This document shows positions 8,370-14,396 of a DNA stretch of 42,412 nucleotides, piece after piece. Source of the DNA: an uncultured Bacteroidales bacterium (lineage in GTDB: Bacteria; Bacteroidota; Bacteroidia; Bacteroidales; Muribaculaceae); contig CAMGBT010000011.1 in assembly GCA_946011725.1 (NCBI GenBank), forward strand, positions 1 to 42,412, written 5' to 3'. The notes under the pieces were generated by a model. That model saw nothing but the letters and a program-made list of their open reading frames with translations. It was not told where the DNA came from and searched no databases. The translations under genes were made by a program, and so were the position numbers. Every line of letters starts with the position of its first letter. Positions within the stretch are counted from its first letter, which is position 1.

Positions 8370-9249
8370 TTACTTCCGTTGTTAAGAGGTTATACACGCG
8401 TTCGCGCACTTGCTCCATCAGCCGTCGGGGAGTGCTCGTTGCGCCGCAGATGCCTATCGAAGAAGCATTTGCGAGCCACGATGCCTGCACGCCCGAATCA
8501 TCGCTCACTTGATAGCTGCGAGCGTTCACCTCGCGGCAGTGGTTGTACAGTATCTTGCCATTGCTGCTCTTCGCTCCGGCCACGAATATGACCACCGCGT
8601 GGCGCGCGGCAAACTCGCGCAGATGCTCCACGCGTCCCGCCACCTGACGGCAGATAGTGTCGAACGAATACAGCCGAGCTGGCGCCTGCAAGCGCTCCTC
8701 GATGGCCGCAATCATACTGTGAAAGCCTTCGATGCTCTTGGTGGTTTGCGAATAGAGGTACACGTCGCTACTGAAATCGATGCGCTCGATGTCGTCCACA
8801 GTCTCCACCACGATAGCCGTGCCCTCGGTTTGACCAACCAACCCAAGCACCTCGGCATGGCCGCGCTGGCCGTAGATCACAATCTGCTTGCGCCGGCCGT
8901 CCACCGGAGTGTCGAACGCTTCCTTGATGCGCTGCTGCAATCGCAGCACCACCGGACACGTTGCGTCGATAATCTCAATGCCGTTGCGCCGAGCCAGCGC
9001 GTAGGTCGACGGCGGTTCGCCATGAGCACGCAGCAGCACCTTCACATCGTGCAGCCGCGCCATCCCATCGTGGGTGATGGTGCGCAAGCCGATGCGCTCC
9101 AACCGCTCCACCTCGTTGCCGTTGTGCACAATATCGCCCAAGCAGTACAGGCTGCCGGCCGCGGCAAGCTCGTCCTCCGCCTTACGGATGGCCGTCACCA
9201 CGCCGAAGCAGAAACCCGACTTGTCGTCGATTTCAACCGTAGGTTTCAC
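8362..9249 (-). CDS. ispH: 4-hydroxy-3-methylbut-2-enyl diphosphate reductase (IspH/LytB)
   Basis: The enzyme catalyses the last step of the MEP pathway, converting HMBPP to IPP and DMAPP with a [4Fe-4S] cluster. The 295-residue protein carries the three cluster cysteines in context: GFCFGV (Cys14), DATCPVV (Cys98) and FDTICRQ (Cys200). It also has the substrate-binding VHNGNEV (His42), HGEPPSTY (His76), GHAEVLG (His131, Glu133) and the TTKS, SSNG and STP loops. It overlaps cmk by 4 nt (ATGA) and the small membrane protein by 8 nt, so it is in the middle of a tightly coupled operon. The cmk-ispH pairing next to porQ is, as I recall, also present in Porphyromonas. Confidence 0.97.
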   Translation of the reverse strand: MKPTVEIDDKSGFCFGVVTAIRKAEDELAAAGSLYCLGDIVHNGNEVERLERIGLRTITHDGMARLHDVKVLLRAHGEPPSTYALARRNGIEIIDATCPVVLRLQQRIKEAFDTPVDGRRKQIVIYGQRGHAEVLGLVGQTEGTAIVVETVDDIERIDFSSDVYLYSQTTKSIEGFHSMIAAIEERLQAPARLYSFDTICRQVAGRVEHLREFAARHAVVIFVAGAKSSNGKILYNHCREVNARSYQVSDDSGVQASWLANASSIGICGATSTPRRLMEQVRERVYNLLTTEVNG

Positions 9250-9947
9250 TGCTCCAAGCTGTTAATCACGCGGTTAAACTGCTCCATCAGCCACTCGCTC
9301 TGCTGCTCGCGAGTGAGGTGCGAGTTGTCGATAGCGATAGCGTCGTTGGCACGGCGCAGCGGACTCTCGGCGCGGGTGCGGTCGATCTCGTCGCGATGCA
9401 CCACGTTGGCCAGCACGTCGGCATAGCTCACCTGCGAGCCCTTCTCCACCAACTCGGAGAAGCGGCGCTGCGCACGCGTTTGCGGCGACGCGTCCACAAA
9501 GATTTTCAGTTCCGCATCCGGGAACACCGTGGTGCCGATGTCGCGGCCATCCATCACAATGCCGCGACTGCGGCCCATCGCCTGCTGCAATGCCACAAGG
9601 CGGTGGCGTACCGCACCGATGGCGGCCACCGGCGACACCACCGACGACACCCGCAGCTGACGGATCTCGCGCTCCACATCCACGCCGTTAAGCATCGTGT
9701 GTTGCGATCCATCGGCCTGTACGGCGAAGTCAATGTCGATGCCGTCCAAAGCATCGATTAGCGACGCCTCAGCCACCGAGCCGTCAGCGTTAATCATCTC
9801 ATGCTCAAGCGCATACAGTGCCACAGCGCGGTACATTGCGCCCGAATCGATATAGCGATAGCCCACGCGCGAAGCCAAGTCGCGCGCCATCGTGCTCTTG
9901 CCCGACGACGAATAGCCGTCGATTGCCACAATTATCTTGCGTGCCAT
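9246..9947 (-). CDS. cmk: Cytidylate kinase
   Basis: The enzyme phosphorylates CMP/dCMP to the diphosphates in the cytoplasm. This 233-residue protein has an N-terminal P-loop GYSSSGKST (about 11-19), the YIDSGAMYRAV segment of the CMP-binding region, an MDGRDIGTTVFPDAELKIFV stretch typical of Cmk, and the LID-like RAQRRFSEL segment. Its ATG overlaps the porQ stop by one base and its stop overlaps the ispH start by 4 nt. Motifs are complete and length is normal. Confidence 0.97.
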   Translation of the reverse strand: MARKIIVAIDGYSSSGKSTMARDLASRVGYRYIDSGAMYRAVALYALEHEMINADGSVAEASLIDALDGIDIDFAVQADGSQHTMLNGVDVEREIRQLRVSSVVSPVAAIGAVRHRLVALQQAMGRSRGIVMDGRDIGTTVFPDAELKIFVDASPQTRAQRRFSELVEKGSQVSYADVLANVVHRDEIDRTRAESPLRRANDAIAIDNSHLTREQQSEWLMEQFNRVINSLEQ

Positions 9948-10972
9948 TATTTCAGTAAATCGTTTACGTTCATTGAAAGATTAAACATAAAGGTGGTAGC
10001 ACCCGTGTGCGGTTGCGCAAATGCAACCCCCACGCCGAAGCTGCGCACCTTCAAACCCGCCGCCAGCGACCACCCCGACAGAAAGCTTCGCGAGTAAGTC
10101 GACATATCCGTGCGAGTCTTATAATTATAGCCTAAGCCAATGTAAAAATTCTGATTCGAAATCAAGTCAGCCCCGAAAATCAGGTGACGGAACAAATTCG
10201 AGCCGAACGTGTCCTTCATCATCGGCTCCGAAGCCTCCGTGCCATCGCCGTTATCCATATACGGCAGATGCCACTTGGTCAGATTCCATGCCGTTACGGA
10301 AAAACGCACCGGGAACTCGCCGAACACCTTCGACCAGCCAATGCGAATGTCGAACGGTACACGGTCGTAAGCCTCATCAAAGCGCTTCACCTGACCGCCC
10401 ATGTTAGCCAGCACCAACGACACCGACGAATCATGCTCCGGGTCGTAATAATTCACGCCCACATCGGCAGCCAACGCCAATGCCGAGTACTCCGCATAGT
10501 GACTGTACAGCGCCTTCAGCGCCACACCGCCACGCCAGCGGGCTGTAATCTCATGACTATACTGCACGCCAAAGGCCATGTCGGCCGGCGAGAACGTGCC
10601 CACAATCGTGCCGTCCTCCAACGCCTCCGTAATCGACCCATAGCCGAAATAATTCACCGACGCAGCCCATGCACCGCGCTCGCCCGCAGCGTGCGCATAA
10701 CGCACTCCCGCGAAATTCGACCCGCCCATGTAGCGCATATAATTCACCACCGCTTGGTCCGCTACCTCCGGACCAAGCAATGCCGGATTCTGGTCCGACG
10801 ACCCTAACTCATCGTCAACCAGCGAAATATTCATACCCCCCAAGCCATAAATCTTGCTCGACGAGGTCACATTTATCCAACTGTAACCGCTTGTGCCATC
10901 CTGACCGCGCACAGCCAGCCCGACACACACCATTACAGCTACCATATATAATCTATGTAATGACAGTTTCAT
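9947..10972 (-). CDS. porQ: PorQ-like outer-membrane protein (type IX secretion accessory)
   Basis: This 341-residue protein has a signal peptide (cleavage near VRGQ, about 20-24) and a predicted 14-stranded-type barrel with many Gly/Tyr/aromatic strands, similar to the PorV/PorQ/FadL-like group. The early SSKIYGLGGMNISLVDDELG and DQNPALLG segments are typical of PorQ. In T9SS organisms PorQ belongs to the attachment complex that handles cargo at the outer membrane. It is first in the operon with cmk and ispH, an arrangement I recall from Porphyromonas. No other T9SS component lies in the window, so an active T9SS cannot be inferred here. A TATTTTTG box lies 22 nt upstream. Confidence 0.82.
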   Translation of the reverse strand: MKLSLHRLYMVAVMVCVGLAVRGQDGTSGYSWINVTSSSKIYGLGGMNISLVDDELGSSDQNPALLGPEVADQAVVNYMRYMGGSNFAGVRYAHAAGERGAWAASVNYFGYGSITEALEDGTIVGTFSPADMAFGVQYSHEITARWRGGVALKALYSHYAEYSALALAADVGVNYYDPEHDSSVSLVLANMGGQVKRFDEAYDRVPFDIRIGWSKVFGEFPVRFSVTAWNLTKWHLPYMDNGDGTEASEPMMKDTFGSNLFRHLIFGADLISNQNFYIGLGYNYKTRTDMSTYSRSFLSGWSLAAGLKVRSFGVGVAFAQPHTGATTFMFNLSMNVNDLLK

Positions 10973-10993
10973 TCCTTTATAACGATTTCACCG

Positions 10994-11001
10994 CAAAAAT
11001 A
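10994..11001 (-). promoter_or_regulatory. Bacteroidetes -7 box for the porQ operon
   Basis: TATTTTTG on the minus strand lies 22 nt upstream of the porQ start and fits TAnnTTTG. Confidence 0.5.
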
Positions 11002-11096
11002 TTGTACCCCAGCCGCTTTTACACAACCACGAGCGCCAAATGCAACTTTTTCGCAAAATTTTCCTCCAAAAATTTGCACAATTCAAAAAAACTCCC

Positions 11097-11104
11097 TAAC
11101 TTTG
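11097..11104 (+). promoter_or_regulatory. Bacteroidetes -7 box for tRNA-Ser
   Basis: TAACTTTG lies 27 nt before the 5' end of tRNA-Ser. A TTTG about 20 nt further upstream (near 11073) could be the -33 element. Confidence 0.65.
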
Positions 11105-11131
11105 CACTCGCAAACGGCACAAAGCCGCCAA

Positions 11132-11218
11132 GGAGAGGTGGGTGAGTGGCTGAAACCACCAGTTTGCTAAACTGACGTAGGAGTTATCCTACCACGAGTT
11201 CGAATCTCGTCCTCTCCG
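11132..11218 (+). tRNA. tRNA-Ser (anticodon GCU)
   Basis: The 7-bp acceptor stem GGAGAGG pairs with CCTCTCC, followed by discriminator G. The anticodon loop TTGCTAA within CAGT/ACTG gives anticodon GCT at 11166-11168. A long variable arm (GTAGGA..TCCTAC) marks a class II serine tRNA, and the T arm is CACGAGTTCGAATCTCGTC-like. CCA is not fully encoded (G-CA-A follows). It marks the left edge of the accessory island; such tRNA 3' ends are common integration sites. Confidence 0.96.
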
Positions 11219-11296
11219 CAAGTAGCGCTGATTATCAGCGAGTTAGGAAATGTTGGCACGAATTTGCGCACGTTTCTATGACTTTTTAAGGTTTTG

Positions 11297-11332
11297 GATG
11301 GGCTTCGCTTCGGCGAGGCCCGTCTTTTTTTC
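11297..11332 (+). terminator. Intrinsic terminator downstream of tRNA-Ser
   Basis: GATGGGCTTCGC and GCGAGGCCCGTC form a 12-bp stem (two G-T pairs) closed by a TTCG tetraloop and followed by eight T residues. It lies 78 nt after tRNA-Ser on the same strand and is a textbook rho-independent terminator. Confidence 0.88.
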
Positions 11333-11467
11333 GTGAGTCGGGCTCGAAAAGTGTGACACGCTCTCGCCATCTGAGGGGTCAATGTAAAAAACCGGTTGAA
11401 ATGTTAAAATAGCAAACGACGGGGTAATTATCGGACTAACGCGCGGAGCGCGTTGCTTTTTAGATAG

Positions 11468-11507
11468 CACCACGTTGGCGCGGAGCCTGCGGAGCGCCTA
11501 CGTGGTG
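11468..11507. repeat. Inverted repeat 1 of the palindrome array
   Basis: CACCACGTTGGCGC (11468-11481) and GCGCCTACGTGGTG (11494-11507) pair over 14 bp with one mismatch around a 12-nt loop. The arm sequence is related to that of the third inverted repeat at 11618-11677 (CACGTTGG versus CACGTAGG). Confidence 0.75.
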
Positions 11508-11528
11508 ACCGATGTCCTTCCCCTCCAA

Positions 11529-11595
11529 GAACCGCGGCGCGGTTCCTTATGGCACGCTGATTCCAAGCCATCGATAAGGAACCGCGCCGCGGTTC
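11529..11595. repeat. Perfect 22-bp inverted repeat, nested palindromes
   Basis: Positions 11529-11550 and 11574-11595 are exact reverse complements over 22 bp with a 23-nt spacer. Each arm is itself near-palindromic (GAACCGC-GGC-GCGGTTC), so the DNA can fold as one long hairpin or as two short ones. It lies in the gene-free stretch next to tRNA-Ser. Confidence 0.85.
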
Positions 11596-11617
11596 ATGGG
11601 TGTGTATGGCACGCGTG

Positions 11618-11677
11618 CTCCACGTAGGCACTTCACTTCGGTCGCTTCGCTTCACTACGTTGCGTGCCAACGTGGAG
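11618..11677. repeat. Inverted repeat 3 of the palindrome array
   Basis: CTCCACGTAGGCAC (11618-11631) and GTGCCAACGTGGAG (11664-11677) pair over 14 bp with one mismatch around a 32-nt loop. The loop contains the short repeats CTTCACTTCG and GCTTCGCTTCAC. The arm shares the CACGT(A/T)GGC core of inverted repeat 1. Confidence 0.75.
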
Positions 11678-11690
11678 TTATCGAAAAAGC

Positions 11691-11877
11691 AGAAAGTGTG
11701 TCAAAAGTCGAAAATCTAATTGAAGACCCGCAATTGGGCCATCCGGGTGTGCCGCGGCAAGCCACGGCTCTACAAGTTAATTCCTGATTATCAATAAAAT
11801 AGATCCTGTACTCCTGCTAAATCTCCTGTTCTACTGTGAAACCTTTCCACGCTGTGCAGACTTTTGACACGGTTTCT
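11691..11877. mobile_element. MITE-like non-autonomous element, 187 bp
   Basis: The ends are terminal inverted repeats: AGAAAGTGTGTCAAAAGTC (11691-11709) against the reverse complement of 11859-11877, AGAAACCGTGTCAAAAGTC, matching at 17 of 19 positions with a perfect 12-bp core. The interior has no open reading frame of note. The left two-thirds recur at 42117-42263, including a 35-nt core (11738-11772) with 32 matches. Small size, terminal inverted repeats, no gene and a second copy fit a MITE. No target-site duplication is evident. Confidence 0.55.
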
Positions 11878-11954
11878 TTGAGTAAGCACCCACTAACAAA
11901 TTTAACAACCGGTATTTTACATTGATCCAGTATTTCGACCATGTACCCATAATT

Positions 11955-12341
11955 TTACTTGATGAGTAGCTTTGTGCCGAGGGCTGCGCAGATGCGTTGG
12001 ATGATGTCAACGCCGGTGCTGTAGTTGCCCTGCTCGATGTTTGAGAGGTTGGCGGCTGTGATGCCTGCCTGAGCTGCCAGCTGGCGGACGGTTAAGCCTT
12101 TGCCGAGTCGGTGGCTCACTATCTGTTGCCCTATGTCGTAGCGTTGGAGTTCGCGCTCTTCTACCTCAATTTTGTAGGTCGGTGTTTCTATGACGTACTC
12201 TCCTAGTACCTTTACTTGAAGATATGCGTTGTTGTCGCGGTCTACCCATATTGATTGGCCGCCTTTGCTTAATGGATGACGTGTGGTGGTGCGAACATCG
12301 ATGTGCTCCCCGGTCTGCTTGTTGATTAACGTTGCTTTCAT
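11955..12341 (-). CDS. XRE-family helix-turn-helix regulator
   Basis: This 128-residue protein has a C-terminal HTH of the Cro/CI type (about 72-120). The recognition region reads LTVRQLAAQAGITAANLSNI, and the helix after it is typical of small XRE repressors. The N-terminal 60 residues form a separate beta-rich domain (INKQTGEHIDVRTTTRHP and WVDRDNNAYLQVKV), a combination I recall from Bacteroides regulators. It lies on the same strand as the AAA+ cassette, 572 nt downstream, with its own candidate promoter. It could regulate the cassette or be an orphan toxin-antitoxin antitoxin; no toxin partner is adjacent. Confidence 0.88.
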   Translation of the reverse strand: MKATLINKQTGEHIDVRTTTRHPLSKGGQSIWVDRDNNAYLQVKVLGEYVIETPTYKIEVEERELQRYDIGQQIVSHRLGKGLTVRQLAAQAGITAANLSNIEQGNYSTGVDIIQRICAALGTKLLIK

Positions 12342-12541
12342 ATTGGTGATTATTGTCAGTTTGGACGAGGCAGATGGTCTTGACTCATAGACATATATGA
12401 TCGTTGCTTTGCTTACTTTTGGGCGATCAGCTGAATTGGTCTGCGTTGATGTTGATCTCTTATGCCATTGTTTGGGTGTCCGAATAGTCGAGCACCAGCC
12501 CTGTATAGACTATTGTTACTAGGTTTGTTGGTTATTTAGTG

Positions 12542-12549
12542 CAAAATTA
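12542..12549 (-). promoter_or_regulatory. Candidate -7 box for the XRE gene
   Basis: TAATTTTG on the minus strand fits TAnnTTTG but would give a leader of about 200 nt before the XRE start. The call is therefore tentative. Confidence 0.35.
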
Positions 12550-12840
12550 ATACTTAATATTGTTCTTAGAAAATAATCAATCAAAAAAAATATGGGACAA
12601 AAATTTGATTAACACTTTTATGTTAAAGCATGGCAAAATGTTAAATTTGGAGGCCGCCTCGCAATAGCGCTATTGCACTTGCAGAAGGTTGAAGTTATCG
12701 TTGGCGCAGTCTGGTTATTGATAGAAAAAATGGCTAGTTTTGGTACTTTTAGACTTTCAGTATTGTGAAAGTCAAATTATATTCGCAACTACATTTATTT
12801 TTGTGCGTTTGACACAGTTTTGCCTCCCTCATCAAGCAAA

Positions 12841-12869
12841 GCGGGGCGACACCCAAGGCGCCACCCCGC
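12841..12869 (-). terminator. GC-rich hairpin after the AAA+ cassette
   Basis: GCGGGGCGAC and GCGCCACCCCGC-like arms form a stem (with wobble pairs) 45 nt beyond the stop of the cassette's last gene. On the minus strand it is followed by TTTG rather than a long T-run, so it is a moderate terminator candidate. Confidence 0.5.
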
Positions 12870-12913
12870 AGTATCAGGTTGAATTCGATGTCATGCTAAG
12901 TGCTTGAATCAGA

Positions 12914-14392
12914 TTAGTGAATTAGCATTGGATCGTATATCGGTGTCTCAAACACTTCATTGATTTTTTTACCGATTCTGGACAACCATCCGCTTACTTT
13001 TTCTGTGATTGCGCGCCTTGCCTTTACAATCGCTGTGCCGATTGCCGAGCCGGCCATGTAACCAACCGTGCCGCCAATGAAGCCACCGATTGCCGCTCCG
13101 AATGGACCGCCAAGAACCGTTCCAATGGCTGCACCCTTTGCAGCGCCGATGCCCATTGCTATCAAGCCTCCGGCGGCGGCAGCCGTGGTCTCCTCCATTT
13201 GCGCGAAGGCTTGCTGTGGGGTTACCTCGCCTTTAGCGCATTTGTACAAAATCTTTACATTTTCGATTCCTACAAACACCACGTTGGCAATTCTTCCTAC
13301 AGGTGTGCCTCTTGCAATTATGGGTATAATTCCCTTTTCAGCTCCGACTTTCACTGCTGCTGTCACAACGGTTTTGAGTGCCATATCAGCACCACTAAGC
13401 AACGCCTTTTGGGCAACCTCTTTGGGGCGGATTTTCTCGCCCTTAAAGAGCTTCATAGCCACATCGGCGCCCACGCTGAATGCCGCACCGATTAAGCCGG
13501 CTTTCATCGCTTGTTTACCGATACTAAATGCAATGTCCTTGGTTTTGTAAGCATTCCAATTTTTAGGATCCCATTTTCCGCTTTGAGCTTCTTCTTGCAA
13601 TTCTTTAGCGCGGTCTTTTGAGAGTGGATTGCTTCGTGTACCATCAGGCGCTTCGATGTAAGTGGTTGACTTGCGCTTGATTTGACCGGCTTGATCTTCA
13701 GGTACCAAACTTTGTTGGCCGCGATAGTCGCCATGTTCAAATGCTTTTTGGGTTGCAGTAGCATCCTTGCAGTATTTCGACTGTATTCGACGTACTATCT
13801 TACCTTTGGCGTCGCGAATCACCATGTCAACGGAGTTGCAAGTGTTGTTTTGCAACCTTTCAGCGCGATACTGGCTACCGCGAGCTTCGGCATTCAGATT
13901 GAATGAAGTCACGTGCTCTTGCTCGGCGATAAACCCATCTAAGTTGGGGTTCCTACTGATTCCTCCGGCCTTGGTAGTGATAGTTCGCAGCAACGATTCA
14001 TTTGCAGTTGTGACCGCATTATCAAGTCTCTGAAGGTACTGAACCGTTTCTTCACAGGTCATTTTCGAAGTGACTTGCTGAACTCTTTCCGCAAACCACG
14101 ATTCTGCACTTCTGCCGTTCGCAGTGGCTTGTGCCAGCGATTCCTTTTGCTCCTCCATTATGCGCACAGAGTCGCTGATTTCTTGTACCATAGCGGTGGC
14201 TTCCTCGATGGATTTTTCAGGAAGCACGGAGATGATTTTCTCCGGAAGCCATTGCGCGATTGGTCTATCCTGATTCTGTTGATAGCAGTCAACAAAATCA
14301 TTGATCATTTCGTTCAACTCCACGAAGTTCTCTTCGATGATTGGTGAGTGCGCCTCGTCAATCAGAAGTATGTCTTTTTGTTCGGGGTCCAT
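12914..14392 (-). CDS. PD-(D/E)XK-like / glycine-zipper fusion protein, putative effector
   Basis: This 492-residue protein has three parts. Residues 1-140 are helical and charged. Residues 145-240 form a compact domain with NPNLDGFIAEQEHVTSFN (Glu157), SVDMVI (Asp189), RRIQSKYC (Gln204-x-Lys206) and GDYRGQQSLVPEDQ. The E...D...QxK spacing resembles PD-(D/E)XK nucleases of the Mrr-like kind. Residues 285-460 are hydrophobic and end in a glycine zipper (GIGAAKGAAIG, GGPFGAAIGG, GGTVGYMAGSAIG), which suggests membrane insertion. A basic amphipathic tail follows. It starts 4 nt after the AAA+ gene, so it is co-transcribed and probably acts with it. The nuclease assignment rests on pattern only. 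The protein could instead be a membrane-acting effector or a structural protein. Confidence 0.6.
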   Translation of the reverse strand: MDPEQKDILLIDEAHSPIIEENFVELNEMINDFVDCYQQNQDRPIAQWLPEKIISVLPEKSIEEATAMVQEISDSVRIMEEQKESLAQATANGRSAESWFAERVQQVTSKMTCEETVQYLQRLDNAVTTANESLLRTITTKAGGISRNPNLDGFIAEQEHVTSFNLNAEARGSQYRAERLQNNTCNSVDMVIRDAKGKIVRRIQSKYCKDATATQKAFEHGDYRGQQSLVPEDQAGQIKRKSTTYIEAPDGTRSNPLSKDRAKELQEEAQSGKWDPKNWNAYKTKDIAFSIGKQAMKAGLIGAAFSVGADVAMKLFKGEKIRPKEVAQKALLSGADMALKTVVTAAVKVGAEKGIIPIIARGTPVGRIANVVFVGIENVKILYKCAKGEVTPQQAFAQMEETTAAAAGGLIAMGIGAAKGAAIGTVLGGPFGAAIGGFIGGTVGYMAGSAIGTAIVKARRAITEKVSGWLSRIGKKINEVFETPIYDPMLIH

Positions 14393-14396
14393 ATTG

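Larger units (their letters stand above)
11219..11954. other. Gene-free stretch packed with palindromes and a MITE-like element
   Basis: About 735 bases between tRNA-Ser and the XRE gene carry no convincing coding sequence. They hold an intrinsic terminator (11297-11332), three long inverted repeats in series (11468-11677) and a MITE-like element (11691-11877), each listed separately. Confidence 0.8.
12342..12913. other. Intergenic region between the XRE gene and the AAA+ cassette
   Basis: This 572-base A/T-rich region has no credible gene. It contains a candidate promoter for the XRE gene (12542-12549), a perfect 16-bp palindrome GCAATAGCGCTATTGC (12661-12676), the motif TTTGACACAGTTT (12808-12820) that resembles the right end of the MITE-like element, and a GC-rich hairpin (12841-12869) that probably ends the cassette transcript. 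Confidence 0.7.

Noticed and set aside
11276-11670. Short reading frames in the stretch after tRNA-Ser
   Set aside because: They run through the terminator and the inverted repeats and show no protein-like pattern.
12914-14392. The N-terminal LLIDEAH of the effector-like protein looks like a helicase Walker B motif
   Set aside because: There is no Walker A or other helicase motif in the protein, and the motif is at residues 9-15, so no ATPase is present.
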